A stretch of DNA of 64,000 nt from Flavobacterium sp. HSC-32F16 (GCF_024171645.1 NZ_JALKAC010000008.1:186001-250000); one strand, 5' to 3'; counted from the first letter of the stretch, positions 34,745 to 44,695 are shown. Notes: a model not told the origin generated them from the letters alone. Made by a program: numbers and translations.

Positions 34745-36337
34745 TTAATCAAATTCAGAAGTAAAATATAATTTCACGGTTGGATATTTGCTTTGCGTCA
34801 TTTGAATAGTAAAATCAGAATCGGCTAAAAATACCAGCTGACCATATTTATCATGAGCAAGGAATTTTTGTTTAATTCGTTTAAACTCTTTAAATTCTTC
34901 GTTTTTAGCATCATCTGGTTTTACCCAGCAGGCCTTATGAACAGGGAAATTTTCGTAAGTACATTTAGCACCATATTCATGCTCTAAACGGTATTGAATT
35001 ACCTCATATTGAAGTGCTCCAACTGTTCCGATAATTTTACGATTGTTCATTTCTAATGTAAACAACTGAGCAACACCTTCATCCATCAACTGGTCGATAC
35101 CTTTGTCTAATTGCTTAGCTTTCATAGGATCGGCGTTGTTAATGTATCTAAAGTGTTCTGGTGAGAAACTTGGAATACCTTTAAAACTCATTATTTCGCC
35201 TTCTGTTAAAGTATCTCCAATCTTAAAGTTTCCTGTATCGTGTAAACCAACAATATCGCCGGGATAAGAAATATCAACGATTTCTTTTTTCTCGGCAAAA
35301 AAGGCATTCGGGCTTGAGAATTTTAAATTTTTCTTTTGACGAACGTGATAATAAGGTTTGTTTCTTTCGAAAGTTCCAGAAACAATTTTTATAAAAGCTA
35401 AACGGTCACGGTGTTTCGGATCCATGTTAGCGTGAATCTTAAATACAAAACCAGACATTTTTTCTTCTGCAGGATCAACCAAACGAGTTTCAGAATCTTT
35501 TGGTCTTGGAGACGGAGCAATGGTAACGAAACAATCTAATAATTCACGAACTCCAAAATTATTCAAGGCAGAACCAAAGAAAACGGGCTGTATTTTACCA
35601 TCTAAATAATCCTGACGCTCGAATTTTGGATACACTTCATCAATCAATTCTAATTCCTCACGAAGTTTTTCAGCTGCTTTTTCACCTACAATTTTATCTA
35701 ATTCCGGATTATTTTGAACATCAGAAAAAGCGATGGTTTCTTCAATATTTTTGCGACTGTCTCCGCTGAAAAGATTGATGTTTTCTTCCCATAAATTATA
35801 AATTCCCTGAAAATCATAACCCATACCGATTGGGAAACTTAATGGAGTAACTTTTAAACCCAGTTTTTGTTCTACTTCATCCATCAAATCGAAAGCATCT
35901 TTACCTTCACGATCTAATTTGTTGATGAAAACAATCATAGGAATGTTACGCATTCTACAAACCGAAACCAATTTTTCAGTTTGTTCCTCAACCCCTTTTG
36001 CAACGTCAATAACCACAATTACACTATCAACAGCAGTAAGAGTTCTAAAAGTATCTTCGGCAAAATCCTTGTGTCCCGGAGTATCAAGGATATTGATTTT
36101 TTTATCTTTATAATTAAAAGCAAGTACAGAAGTCGAAACCGAAATACCTCTTTGGCGTTCGATCTCCATAAAGTCACTCGTTGCTCCTTTTTTAATTTTA
36201 TTATTTTTTACAGCTCCAGCTTCCTGAATAGCCCCTCCAAACAACAGTAATTTTTCCGTTAATGTTGTTTTACCGGCATCGGGATGCGAGATAATTCCAA
36301 ATGTTCTTCTGCGTTGTATTTCTTTTAAAAAGCTCAT
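34745..36337 (-). CDS. prfC: Peptide chain release factor 3
   Basis: A 530-residue GTPase that recycles RF1/RF2 after termination. The G motifs are SHPDAGKTTLTEKLL (G1), QRGISVSTSV (G2), DTPGHKDF (G3) and NKLDREG (G4). The rest aligns by eye with RF3 domains II and III (PSFSPEHFRYINNADPMKAK, GVAQLFTLEMNNR, VGALQYEVIQYRLEHEYGAK). Full length, with the usual start MSFLKEIQRRRTFGIISHPD. A TACTTTTG promoter element lies 20 bases upstream. Confidence 0.96.
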   Translation of the reverse strand: MSFLKEIQRRRTFGIISHPDAGKTTLTEKLLLFGGAIQEAGAVKNNKIKKGATSDFMEIERQRGISVSTSVLAFNYKDKKINILDTPGHKDFAEDTFRTLTAVDSVIVVIDVAKGVEEQTEKLVSVCRMRNIPMIVFINKLDREGKDAFDLMDEVEQKLGLKVTPLSFPIGMGYDFQGIYNLWEENINLFSGDSRKNIEETIAFSDVQNNPELDKIVGEKAAEKLREELELIDEVYPKFERQDYLDGKIQPVFFGSALNNFGVRELLDCFVTIAPSPRPKDSETRLVDPAEEKMSGFVFKIHANMDPKHRDRLAFIKIVSGTFERNKPYYHVRQKKNLKFSSPNAFFAEKKEIVDISYPGDIVGLHDTGNFKIGDTLTEGEIMSFKGIPSFSPEHFRYINNADPMKAKQLDKGIDQLMDEGVAQLFTLEMNNRKIIGTVGALQYEVIQYRLEHEYGAKCTYENFPVHKACWVKPDDAKNEEFKEFKRIKQKFLAHDKYGQLVFLADSDFTIQMTQSKYPTVKLYFTSEFD

Positions 36338-36356
36338 ATTTTGTATAAATAGGTTG

Positions 36357-36364
36357 CAAAAGTA
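36357..36364 (-). promoter_or_regulatory. Candidate -7 element of prfC
   Basis: Reads TACTTTTG on the minus strand, an exact TAnnTTTG, ending 19 bases before the prfC start codon. No TTG at the -33 distance. The next bases (CAACC) match those after the DUF1810-gene element at 57782. Confidence 0.5.
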
Positions 36365-36444
36365 CTATTAATTACGGCTTAATAAAAATATTCAGTTCTT
36401 AAATTGAAAGCGATGATTTTTCAAAACACTACTTTTTGTGAAAA

Positions 36445-36475
36445 AATAAGGCTGTTTTTAAAAACAGCCTTAAAT
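36445..36475 (-). terminator. Terminator of the alpha-amylase gene
   Basis: Perfect palindromic stem AAGGCTGTTTTT / AAAAACAGCCTT. On the minus strand it is followed by ATTTTTT, and it lies about 20 bases beyond the amylase stop. Confidence 0.85.
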
Positions 36476-36492
36476 AGATATTAAAAAATAAA

Positions 36493-37935
36493 TTATTGGT
36501 TAATTGACCAGACAGAATATCCTTTTGGCGGACATTCTATTTTTACCCATTTATCAGCCTGAGTTGTAGGATACCAGGTTGAGTTTCCTGTAAAGTCTTT
36601 AATCTGAGTATTTGCCCAATTGGTTTGAATCCATCTTTCCTGCCAAGCATCAGAATTGTTAATATAAACTACTAATCCTGGATTTCCATTGTAACCATTT
36701 CTTCTTGCCACATATTCATCATTATCAGAATATAAAATAGAAGTTGTCCCTGTCGCTTTATTATTATGAATCCAGATTAAATTGTTCAATTTGTTTTTAT
36801 CCAGCCATTCTTCATAATCTCTATAGAAAATTGTTGGATAACCTTCGTGAGTTAATATATAGGAGTATGCAAGCATTTTGCTGTAAATTTCATCAGTATC
36901 ATGATTGGTTACAAAAGTTACTGCTTTGTACGGATTTCGTTTCCACATCATATCATCATTTAAAAGAGCCAGATTATTACCGTCAAAAGCATCATTCATT
37001 TTATAATAACAAGCAAAATCAAATACAGAACTATTGGCATTATTGGCCCAGTAATTCAATACATTCACATTCGAATCCCATAATTCTCCAACCGAAAAAC
37101 CGCCTACATTCGCATTCCATGCATTTACAACCCATGCTCCAAATCCTTTTACATAATCAAATCTCCAGCCGTCAAATTTCATGGTGTTTTTATAATATTT
37201 ACCAACTCCGTCAGCTCGCAGCCAAAGCCAGTCTTGTACATTTGGAGCTGCATGGCATAAATCAGGAAATCCTCCAAAGGCTCCTTCATCATTATTTCCG
37301 TAGCTGTTTTTATAAAAATCGTTATAAGTACGTTTAAATTTTCCAGAAGAAATTCCGGTAAAATTAGTCCATGTATTAGTTCCCGTAAATGGATTGGCTT
37401 CAGATTGACCGCCGCTATTGTGATTGATAACAATATCAGCATAAACTTTCATATTTTCAGCGTGAGCATTCGTAATTAAATTTACCAATTCCGTTTTTGA
37501 ACCAAATCTGGTTTCAACGCTTCCATTTTGATTGTAATCACCAAAGTCAAAATAATCCGTTGGGTCATATCCCATAGAAAAAGCTCCGTTTTGCGCTTTT
37601 GATGCCGGAGGCAACCAAATAGAACCAATTCCGGCATTTGACCAAGCGGTTACTTTACTACTTACAGTATTCCACCAATTTCCTCCAGCTGGAACATCCC
37701 AATAAAAAGCCTGCATCATAACGCCCCCGCCTGGGTTATCAACATATTTTCCGGTTAAAGAAGATGAAGATTGACCGGTGCTGAAAGGTTTTCCATCGTG
37801 GTTGGTAACATTGATGATTTTAAACTGCTGACTTTCAGCTTTAGAATCATCATCATTTGTTTCATTTTGCGAACAAGAATACAGAAATCCTGCAATTGTC
37901 ATAACAAAACATAATCTTGCAATAGGTTTTTTCAT
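36493..37935 (-). CDS. Alpha-amylase, GH13 family, lipoprotein
   Basis: A 480-residue endo-acting enzyme on starch or glycogen. The signal peptide ends in lipobox-like FLYSC (Cys21), followed by Asp/Glu-rich residues (NETNDDD), so it is probably lipid-anchored and possibly on the surface. All four GH13 regions are present: DIVINH, GWRFDYVK (nucleophile Asp260), VGELWDSN (acid/base Glu284) and FVTNHDTDE (Asp346). The C-terminal part is the short beta domain of plant/bacterial alpha-amylases. No susCD, maltose transporter or regulator gene is adjacent; the SusCD pair in this window is 28 kb away. Confidence 0.92.
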   Translation of the reverse strand: MKKPIARLCFVMTIAGFLYSCSQNETNDDDSKAESQQFKIINVTNHDGKPFSTGQSSSSLTGKYVDNPGGGVMMQAFYWDVPAGGNWWNTVSSKVTAWSNAGIGSIWLPPASKAQNGAFSMGYDPTDYFDFGDYNQNGSVETRFGSKTELVNLITNAHAENMKVYADIVINHNSGGQSEANPFTGTNTWTNFTGISSGKFKRTYNDFYKNSYGNNDEGAFGGFPDLCHAAPNVQDWLWLRADGVGKYYKNTMKFDGWRFDYVKGFGAWVVNAWNANVGGFSVGELWDSNVNVLNYWANNANSSVFDFACYYKMNDAFDGNNLALLNDDMMWKRNPYKAVTFVTNHDTDEIYSKMLAYSYILTHEGYPTIFYRDYEEWLDKNKLNNLIWIHNNKATGTTSILYSDNDEYVARRNGYNGNPGLVVYINNSDAWQERWIQTNWANTQIKDFTGNSTWYPTTQADKWVKIECPPKGYSVWSINQ

Positions 37936-38427
37936 AATAGATGTGGTTAAGGTTAAAATGTAAAGTTTTGTAATTGCTTAATTTTTGGATTAAAAATCAA
38001 AGGAATTCCTGATTTTCAACATCATAAATTGTTAATTACGCATCTAAAGTAGGAGTTTTTTGATTTGGTTTGTTTTTGTAAGAAAATAGTTTATTACGAA
38101 AACGTTGTAGTGTTTAAAACTTTTTTTTAGTGAATTATAAATTAGTGGTTTAAGTTTTTGTTGATTTTGGAAGAATATGATTTTAATAAAGAAAAAGAGT
38201 AAAGAATGAAAGTTGAGATATTGTATTTAATTAGGTTCCACATAATTTTTTGTTAATACTATGGCTGATAGTTGTATTATGTAATTGAATTGTTATTTTT
38301 GTTCGTTTTATATAAGAGAAATAGAAGTTGATTGTTTGATTTTTCAGAATAGCTTTTGAAAGAATAGATGATAACTGATTAAAATTTTAAAGTACAGATC
38401 TTTAACATCCAAATTAAATTTAAAATA
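37936..38427. promoter_or_regulatory. Divergent intergenic region amylase / surA-like gene
   Basis: 492 bases holding promoters for both genes. On the minus strand near 37960 a TACATTTT stretch is the closest to TAnnTTTG for the amylase. At 38098-38109 GAAAACGTTGTA resembles half of a LacI-family operator (GAAAACGTTTTC with two changes). Nothing else is recognised: no ORF, repeat or terminator. Confidence 0.35.
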
Positions 38428-39855
38428 ATGTTATTAAAAAAATTACAGCTAAAAACTATTGATTATAAGTTAATCGTAACAATGTGTTTTTTACTTTTTT
38501 TCACTTCAATAGTTTCAGCTCAGGAAATTATTAAGGATGTTGTAGCTGAGAAGCCTGTAGAACCGGTACATGGCAGACAAAAAATTGACGGTATTATCGC
38601 TACAGTTGGAGATTATATTGTTTTAGATTCTGATATTGATAAAGGTTATTTAGAGATTGCCAGCCAGGGAGGTAGTATAAAAGATATTACAAGATGCCAG
38701 ATGCTTGGTAAACTTTTAGAAGATAAATTGTATGCACATCAGGCCATTCAGGATAGTATTATCGTGAGCGATGCCGAAGTGAGAGGTATGATGGAAGAAC
38801 GTTTGAATTATATGATTCAACAAGTTGGTGACATCAACAAAGTAGTTGAATACTACAAAAAAAGTTCTGTTGAGGAATTTAAAACTTATTTTGCAGATAT
38901 CTTAAAAGAGCAAAAATTAGCCTCAGAAATGAGAGATAAAATTGTTAAAGATGTAGAAATTACGCCAGAGGAAGTTAGAAATTTTTTCAAAAAAATCCCT
39001 AAAGATGAATTGCCGACTTTTGGAGCTGAGATGGAAGTAGCGCAAATTGTGGTAGAACCAAAAGTTTCCAAAGAAGATAAACAAAAAGTAATTGATCGAT
39101 TAAATGCTATCCGAAAAGATGTTTTAGAAGGATCAAGTTTTGCAACAAAAGCAGTTTTATATTCACAAGATCCAGGATCTGCTCCTAATGGAGGATATTA
39201 TAAAATGACTCGTAAAACACCTTTCGTAAAAGAGTTTAAAGATGTTGCTTTTAGTTTGCAGGAAGGTGAAATTTCAGCACCGTTCGAAACGACTTTTGGA
39301 TACCATATTATTATGGTTGATAAAATAAAAGGCCAGGAAGTTGAATTACGTCACATATTAATTTCTCCAACCGTTTCTGATAGTGCTTTGAAAGAAGCTA
39401 AAGAAAGAATTGCAAACATCAGAGCTAAAATTGTAAGCAAAGAACTTACGTTTGCTGAAGCTGCAAGAACAGAATCTGATGAAAAAGAAACCAGAGCAAA
39501 TGGAGGAACATTAATAAATCCAAATACACAAGATACTCGTTTTGAATTGACTAAAATGGATCCAACCTTATATGGTCAGGTTTCAAATTTAAAAGATGAT
39601 GAAGTTTCTCAGCCGCTTTTAAATACAGACGATAAAGGAAAGAAAACGTATAAGTTAATTACTGTTACTAATAGAATTGATGAACATACAGCTGATTATG
39701 CTAAAGATTATACTAAAATTAAAGAATTAGCATTAAAAGAAAAACAAATCAACGCAATTGCAAAATGGTTTGATACAAAGATTAAAGATACTTACATCAA
39801 AATTATTGGAGAATACAGAGATTGTACATTTGCTAACAATTGGTTGAAAAAATAA
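38428..39855 (+). CDS. Periplasmic peptidylprolyl isomerase, SurA-like, two parvulin domains
   Basis: A 475-residue chaperone for outer-membrane proteins. An N-terminal signal sequence ends at IVSAQE (about residue 32). The SurA-type chaperone part (about 50-180) has DGIIATVGDYIVLDSDI. Then come two parvulin (rotamase) domains: about 195-305 (AQIVVEPKVSKEDK, SQDPGSAPNGGYYKM, FGYHIIMVD) and about 310-415 (LRHILISPTVSD, NGGTLINPNTQ). The cytosolic lead before the hydrophobic core is long, so the ATG at 38485 is an alternative start. Followed by a terminator and a MoxR gene. Gene symbol withheld because several SurA paralogues occur in flavobacteria. Confidence 0.88.
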   Translation: MLLKKLQLKTIDYKLIVTMCFLLFFTSIVSAQEIIKDVVAEKPVEPVHGRQKIDGIIATVGDYIVLDSDIDKGYLEIASQGGSIKDITRCQMLGKLLEDKLYAHQAIQDSIIVSDAEVRGMMEERLNYMIQQVGDINKVVEYYKKSSVEEFKTYFADILKEQKLASEMRDKIVKDVEITPEEVRNFFKKIPKDELPTFGAEMEVAQIVVEPKVSKEDKQKVIDRLNAIRKDVLEGSSFATKAVLYSQDPGSAPNGGYYKMTRKTPFVKEFKDVAFSLQEGEISAPFETTFGYHIIMVDKIKGQEVELRHILISPTVSDSALKEAKERIANIRAKIVSKELTFAEAARTESDEKETRANGGTLINPNTQDTRFELTKMDPTLYGQVSNLKDDEVSQPLLNTDDKGKKTYKLITVTNRIDEHTADYAKDYTKIKELALKEKQINAIAKWFDTKIKDTYIKIIGEYRDCTFANNWLKK

Positions 39856-39871
39856 TTTTTATTAAATAAAG

Positions 39872-39915
39872 AAAAAGAGTTAGTTTTATGAATTCATTAA
39901 ACTAACTCTTTTTAA
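39872..39915 (+). terminator. Intrinsic terminator after the surA-like gene
   Basis: AAAAAGAGTTAGTTT / AAACTAACTCTTTTT with a 12-base loop, ending in a T run. Confidence 0.9.
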
Positions 39916-39933
39916 TTTTAAATATACTCATAA

Positions 39934-40887
39934 ATGTCTGACGTAACAGCAATTCACAACTTAGTTCAGAAACGTAACGAATTAAAAAACGAAATAGCAA
40001 AAATCATTGTAGGGCAGGATGCCGTGATTGACCAAATTTTACTTTGTATATTTTCAGGCGGACATGCACTTTTAATAGGTGTTCCGGGTTTGGCAAAAAC
40101 CTTAATGATAAATACTTTATCTCAGGCTTTAGGTTTAGATTTTAAGAGAATTCAATTTACTCCTGATTTAATGCCTTCGGATATTTTAGGAAGTGAAATT
40201 TTGGATGAAAACAGACAATTTAAATTCATAAAAGGACCAATTTTCTCTAATATTATTTTGGCTGATGAGATTAACAGAACGCCGCCAAAAACGCAGGCCG
40301 CTTTACTTGAAGCAATGCAGGAACGTTCGGTAACAATTGCAGGTCAGAATTATAAACTAGATTTGCCTTATTTTGTATTGGCAACACAAAACCCAATTGA
40401 GCAGGAAGGAACATATCCTCTGCCAGAAGCTCAGTTAGATCGTTTTATGTTTGCTGTTAAACTAGAATATCCCACTTTTGAAGAAGAAGTAAAAGTAGTT
40501 AAACAAACAACATCTGATAATAAAGTAGAAATAAGACCTTTATTTACTGCTCAGGAAATTATTGATTTTCAGCATTTAATTCGTCGGATTCCTGTGGCCG
40601 ATAATGTTATAGAATATGCGGTAACTTTAGTTAGTAAAACTCGTCCCGATAATGCTTTGACAAACGATTTTGTAAAAAATTATCTGGATTGGGGGGCAGG
40701 ACCAAGAGCTTCGCAAAACTTGATTTTGGCAGCAAAAGCTCACGCAGCTTTCAACGGTAAATTTTCGCCGGATATTGAAGATGTAAAAGCAGTGGCAACC
40801 GGAATTTTACGCCACAGAATTATTAAAAACTACAAAGCAGACGCTGAAGGAATAACAGAAGAAGTTATTATTAAAAAGCTGATGTAA
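39934..40887 (+). CDS. MoxR family AAA+ ATPase
   Basis: A 317-residue chaperone-like ATPase. Walker A is GVPGLAKT (about 50-57), Walker B and the following helix are ILADEINRTPPKTQAALLEA, sensor 1 is ATQNPIEQEGTYPLPEAQ, and the C-terminal lid has GAGPRASQNLILAAKAHAAF. MoxR ATPases usually sit beside a DUF58 and VWA-domain gene set and help to insert metals or mature protein complexes; none of those partners is here. Instead the convergent neighbour is an exosortase whose partner has a VIT domain. Whether this is more than chance is unknown. Confidence 0.92.
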   Translation: MSDVTAIHNLVQKRNELKNEIAKIIVGQDAVIDQILLCIFSGGHALLIGVPGLAKTLMINTLSQALGLDFKRIQFTPDLMPSDILGSEILDENRQFKFIKGPIFSNIILADEINRTPPKTQAALLEAMQERSVTIAGQNYKLDLPYFVLATQNPIEQEGTYPLPEAQLDRFMFAVKLEYPTFEEEVKVVKQTTSDNKVEIRPLFTAQEIIDFQHLIRRIPVADNVIEYAVTLVSKTRPDNALTNDFVKNYLDWGAGPRASQNLILAAKAHAAFNGKFSPDIEDVKAVATGILRHRIIKNYKADAEGITEEVIIKKLM

Positions 40888-40895
40888 GATATATC

Positions 40896-40930
40896 TAAAA
40901 AGCCTGATTTTTAATCAGGCTTTTTTTTTA
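40896..40930. terminator. Bidirectional terminator between moxR-like and exosortase genes
   Basis: AAAAAGCCTGATT / AATCAGGCTTTTT with a 3-base loop and T runs in both directions. The exosortase stop codon (minus strand) overlaps its edge at 40928. Confidence 0.92.
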
Positions 40931-42169
40931 TTTCAATTCTTTAATACTCGTTTCGTTTATCAACCGTACCGTTTTGTTGTGAAAAAGTTTTAGCAGTAAA
41001 ACTTCTGTAAGCGACGTGTATTTTTTATTGTCATATTCGTACCACCAATAAGAGAAATATCTAATATTATTCTTTTCCAATTTTGTGAGCCATATTTTTT
41101 CATTTCTTCTCATGATTTCTTTAGACTCAATGATTTTATATCCGTTACCTGTCCAGCAAATTAAAGGCTTGTGAATAGGTGTTTTGATATAAATTAAGGT
41201 TTCTGGAGCGGCAATTTTAAAAACTTCATTATTGACCCAAACTCCTTTTTTAATATTATAATGAGGGTTGAGATTTTCTAACAGCGAATAATTTTGTTCC
41301 TTTTTAAGCTCTAAACTAGTAATAAACAATATTCCGGTCGCAATTATCATTGGTAAAAGTTTTGGAAAAAATGAATTGTCGGTTATGTTTTCTTTTTTTG
41401 GATTAAAGAATCGTATTAGAAATAGAAGAGGAACAATTTGATAAAATACAAAACACATAATTCCAATAGCGTGATGCAGTATATTTTCTTCGGTACAATT
41501 GAATAAAACCAAAGTAATAATTCTGAAATAATTGGAAATAATATTCAGGATTACTATTACACAGCAAAACAATAAAATTTGCAGAATATTGAAATACTTT
41601 TGGTTTTTACGTTCTTCTAAAGTCAATAAAAAAGCGCCGAATAATAATCCTGTTTTAAACATCGACAAACCCATACAAGCGGTATCTATCGAAACTTTCG
41701 CATTATTGATATAAAAATTAACGCCTTCAATTTTAGTTATCGGAATGAAATTTTTTAATGTTAAATACACTCCGTAACAAAGTGCCTGTTTTATTTCGAC
41801 AGTTAAATAATTGAATAACTGATCAAAAACTGACGAAAACAAAAAGAGACAGATAAAAGCGATAAAAGAAATTTTTTGTGTAAAGCTGTAATAAACAAAA
41901 CAGGCAAATAGTAAAAGAGCATGAAAATGCAATGACTTTGTATGCAGTCTGTAACTTATAAATTCTAATAAAAAAATTAACGCAAGCAGCGGATAACTGA
42001 TACTTAAAGTAGTTTTTCTTCCTGCATAAAGAAATAGGAAAATAGAAAATATAACGCCAAAAAAATTATTGTCTAATCTTGTTGATACAATACTATAGTT
42101 TAGAACTAAGAGCATAATTATAGCAAGAATAGCAATTAATTTGGCGTGTGGCTGCAGTAAAACTTTCAT
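40928..42169 (-). CDS. xrtN: Exosortase N (membrane transpeptidase-like sorting enzyme)
   Basis: A 413-residue inner-membrane protein with about eight hydrophobic segments in the first 260 residues. The exosortase triad is present: Cys165 in SIDTACMGLSMFKTG, Arg216 in ISNYFRIITL and His232/233 in LHHAIGIMCF. Exosortases cleave VPEP-type sorting signals and are thought to pass the protein on to a further anchor. A soluble tail of about 130 residues follows. The ATG at 42169 overlaps the stop of the upstream VIT gene by one base (TAATG), implying translational coupling; the in-frame codon at 42241 would bury it deep in that gene. The XrtN class is inferred from the VIT-domain partner. Confidence 0.88.
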   Translation of the reverse strand: MKVLLQPHAKLIAILAIIMLLVLNYSIVSTRLDNNFFGVIFSIFLFLYAGRKTTLSISYPLLALIFLLEFISYRLHTKSLHFHALLLFACFVYYSFTQKISFIAFICLFLFSSVFDQLFNYLTVEIKQALCYGVYLTLKNFIPITKIEGVNFYINNAKVSIDTACMGLSMFKTGLLFGAFLLTLEERKNQKYFNILQILLFCCVIVILNIISNYFRIITLVLFNCTEENILHHAIGIMCFVFYQIVPLLFLIRFFNPKKENITDNSFFPKLLPMIIATGILFITSLELKKEQNYSLLENLNPHYNIKKGVWVNNEVFKIAAPETLIYIKTPIHKPLICWTGNGYKIIESKEIMRRNEKIWLTKLEKNNIRYFSYWWYEYDNKKYTSLTEVLLLKLFHNKTVRLINETSIKELK

Positions 42170-44664
42170 TAAGCTTTTTGTTTTTTGTTCCTTTGATAGT
42201 AAAATAAAAGTGTAGTCAGGCCAATAATAATCATTACCCATTCATGAGGTTCCGGAACCGCACCGTCATTTTTAATTGAAGCATTTCCGAGAGTATCCAC
42301 ATTTTTTTCAATTCCGTTATTTTCATAATCGGCATCCGTTTCCAAAACAATTAAAGACGAAATTGGTGTTACCACATTGGCATCTTTTGCAAGGGTTACG
42401 TATTTATTTGCTGCTAAAGTATCATTCTGAATTTTAACTTGTTCTTCTAAAACTTTTCCAAAAGCATACATTCTGTAAATATGATTTGGTCCGTTACTTT
42501 TAGAAATACTGTCTTTAGCTGTTTCCTGAATCGAAATATTTGCAGGTTCAATATTAACTAAGTTTTCATCGGTTTTATACAATACAAACTGATTCTGATT
42601 TATCATTTGTAAACTCTTTTGAAGAGAAGCCTGATAATAATCAAGATATTTTTGCTCTTTCACAGTCTGCCAAAACGGATTAATTTCTCCGGAAATATTA
42701 ATCACTTTTAAATTTTGCTGTTTGGTTCCTGTTTTTATTTTGTTTAAATATTGAGATTCATTTAGTTCTTCAAAATTGGCCGAAAATGCACCAGATTTAG
42801 TAATAATCAAACTGTTTTTAGCAATCTTATAAAGCGGCAGTAATGAATAATGCAGATTTTTAAATTCCCATTGAATTTCTTTAAAATTCTCTTTAGTTAT
42901 TTCTTTTTTTTCTTTGTCGCTATATACATAAATTGATTTTCGTGGTAAGTTGACAAATGACTCTATTTCGTTTAAAGTCCAGCTGCTATTTAAATCCAGA
43001 ATAATTTCTGAAGCTGTAAATGGAACATTCACTTTTTGAATTTCTTTCACTTTATACGTCTTATCTTTCCATGTAAAAGAACTCGAATTGATTTTATTTA
43101 AAGGTATAGCGGCTTCCCAGTCATCTAACCCTTTTGATTCGTTAACATAAAAATTATTTTTAAACTCAAAGTCTTTGGTTGTTCTGACTTTTGCATTGCC
43201 CGCAATCTGAATTCGGGAAAGAGTAGAAGCATTTGAAATGTTAGGGCCTTTTATCGAAAGACTTTGATATTTCATTTCATTATTACCCGCTTGTAAAGGA
43301 GTCGTAAAACCACATTTAAACGTTCGGGGTTTTTCGTGACTTACAGGAAAAACGCGAACCACAATTTTGTTTCCTTCTTTCCATTGCATCAACGACGGAT
43401 CACGACTTTCTACTCCAACAATTTGTTTATAAGCAGCCTGCGCTTTTTCTTTAGTTGTTAAAACACCTTTACGTTCTATGCCGTTTACCCATAAAGAAAG
43501 AGAAGTAGCAACAGAACCTTCCGGAAGTTGAAAAGAATAAATAGCTTCCTTGTCTTGCCAGGATTCTTTCTCGCAGGCAATATTCATCGTAATTTCGGTG
43601 TAGGCTAATCTTGATTCTGGGTAAATTTTGACATCCTCTTTAATGTCTTTGGTAAACAAATCTTCGCCGCTCCATAATTGCTCTTCTGTCTCTAATCTTT
43701 TGTCAAAATTTGATTTCAGAATATTAATTCTGTCGTCAGTACTCAAATTAAGTTCGTTGCAAAAAGCATAAGCAATGTTTATAAACGGATTATGAACTTT
43801 TCTTTCATTATACTTAGAACTTCCAAATGAATCCAAGCCTCTAAAACTAAAGAAATCCTCACTGCTTTTGTAAACAATGTCTTTTTTAAGTAAAACTTCA
43901 TTGAAAAAATTAGGCTCTAAATGCTGTGAAATCTTGATATAAGCTGGTAAATCATCATTATAATCAAATGATTTTGCAATTTCGTTTTGGCTAATTCTTT
44001 CACTTTCAATATTCAGTCGATAAGTAAAAACAAACAAAGCTATTAGCACGCTTAAAATACCACAGGCAAAAGAAATGAAGTATTGTCTGTCTTCCTGAAA
44101 GAATTTTGATAATCGTATTAAATGTCCTATTGAAATTATTGCCGGAACTAAGCCGTAAAATCCTATTCCTAAAACTATAATTCCAATCACAGAAATTAAT
44201 GTAATAGGTAAGAGATATAAAGCGTAGTATAATATTAATGAATAAGATAATCCATTAATAAAGAAAAGTGCCAGAGCAGTATTGCTTTTATTTTGTGTAG
44301 AATAAATAAAGAAATTTGAAATACAAAAAGTCAAAGTAATGAGATAAACCCAAACCGGCAGATCTTCAAAAATAGAAAAGAAAACGTTAAGACAAAAGCA
44401 CCCAATAAGCCAGTTTAAAAACAAAAAAGGAAGTAAATGAACGTATTTTTCTTTTTTTCTTAAAAGAAAAAAAGAGAGCGTAACACAATAAGTGAATTCA
44501 AATATCAGGCTTATTACACATAAAGGTTCTGCGCCGCGTGAATCGAAGGCAGAAAAGATTAATATAATGCAGAGTAAAAACAAGCAAATTGATGAAACAA
44601 CTAAGCTCATTATGACTCCTTCATTTTGAATGTATTCTTTAAATAACTGTAATTTGTTTTTCAT
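42169..44664 (-). CDS. XrtN-system VIT domain-containing membrane protein with C-terminal VPEP sorting signal
   Basis: An 831-residue protein. Residues about 15-220 hold six or seven transmembrane helices. Residues about 345-450 form a VIT domain (IYSFQLPEGSVATSLSLWV, KEKAQAAYKQIVGVESRDPS, NKIVVRVFPVSHEK), as in inter-alpha-trypsin-inhibitor proteins. No complete VWA metal site (DxSxS) is visible after it. The extreme C-terminus is a PEP-CTERM-like signal: VPEP at 803-806, hydrophobic helix 809-823, then RNKK. It is the likely, perhaps only, substrate of the exosortase encoded next. Biological role unknown. It is driven by a well-formed promoter at 44696-44724. Confidence 0.85.
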   Translation of the reverse strand: MKNKLQLFKEYIQNEGVIMSLVVSSICLFLLCIILIFSAFDSRGAEPLCVISLIFEFTYCVTLSFFLLRKKEKYVHLLPFLFLNWLIGCFCLNVFFSIFEDLPVWVYLITLTFCISNFFIYSTQNKSNTALALFFINGLSYSLILYYALYLLPITLISVIGIIVLGIGFYGLVPAIISIGHLIRLSKFFQEDRQYFISFACGILSVLIALFVFTYRLNIESERISQNEIAKSFDYNDDLPAYIKISQHLEPNFFNEVLLKKDIVYKSSEDFFSFRGLDSFGSSKYNERKVHNPFINIAYAFCNELNLSTDDRINILKSNFDKRLETEEQLWSGEDLFTKDIKEDVKIYPESRLAYTEITMNIACEKESWQDKEAIYSFQLPEGSVATSLSLWVNGIERKGVLTTKEKAQAAYKQIVGVESRDPSLMQWKEGNKIVVRVFPVSHEKPRTFKCGFTTPLQAGNNEMKYQSLSIKGPNISNASTLSRIQIAGNAKVRTTKDFEFKNNFYVNESKGLDDWEAAIPLNKINSSSFTWKDKTYKVKEIQKVNVPFTASEIILDLNSSWTLNEIESFVNLPRKSIYVYSDKEKKEITKENFKEIQWEFKNLHYSLLPLYKIAKNSLIITKSGAFSANFEELNESQYLNKIKTGTKQQNLKVINISGEINPFWQTVKEQKYLDYYQASLQKSLQMINQNQFVLYKTDENLVNIEPANISIQETAKDSISKSNGPNHIYRMYAFGKVLEEQVKIQNDTLAANKYVTLAKDANVVTPISSLIVLETDADYENNGIEKNVDTLGNASIKNDGAVPEPHEWVMIIIGLTTLLFYYQRNKKQKA

Positions 44665-44695
44665 AGAGTTTTATTTTTAAAAGAACTTTGAATTG

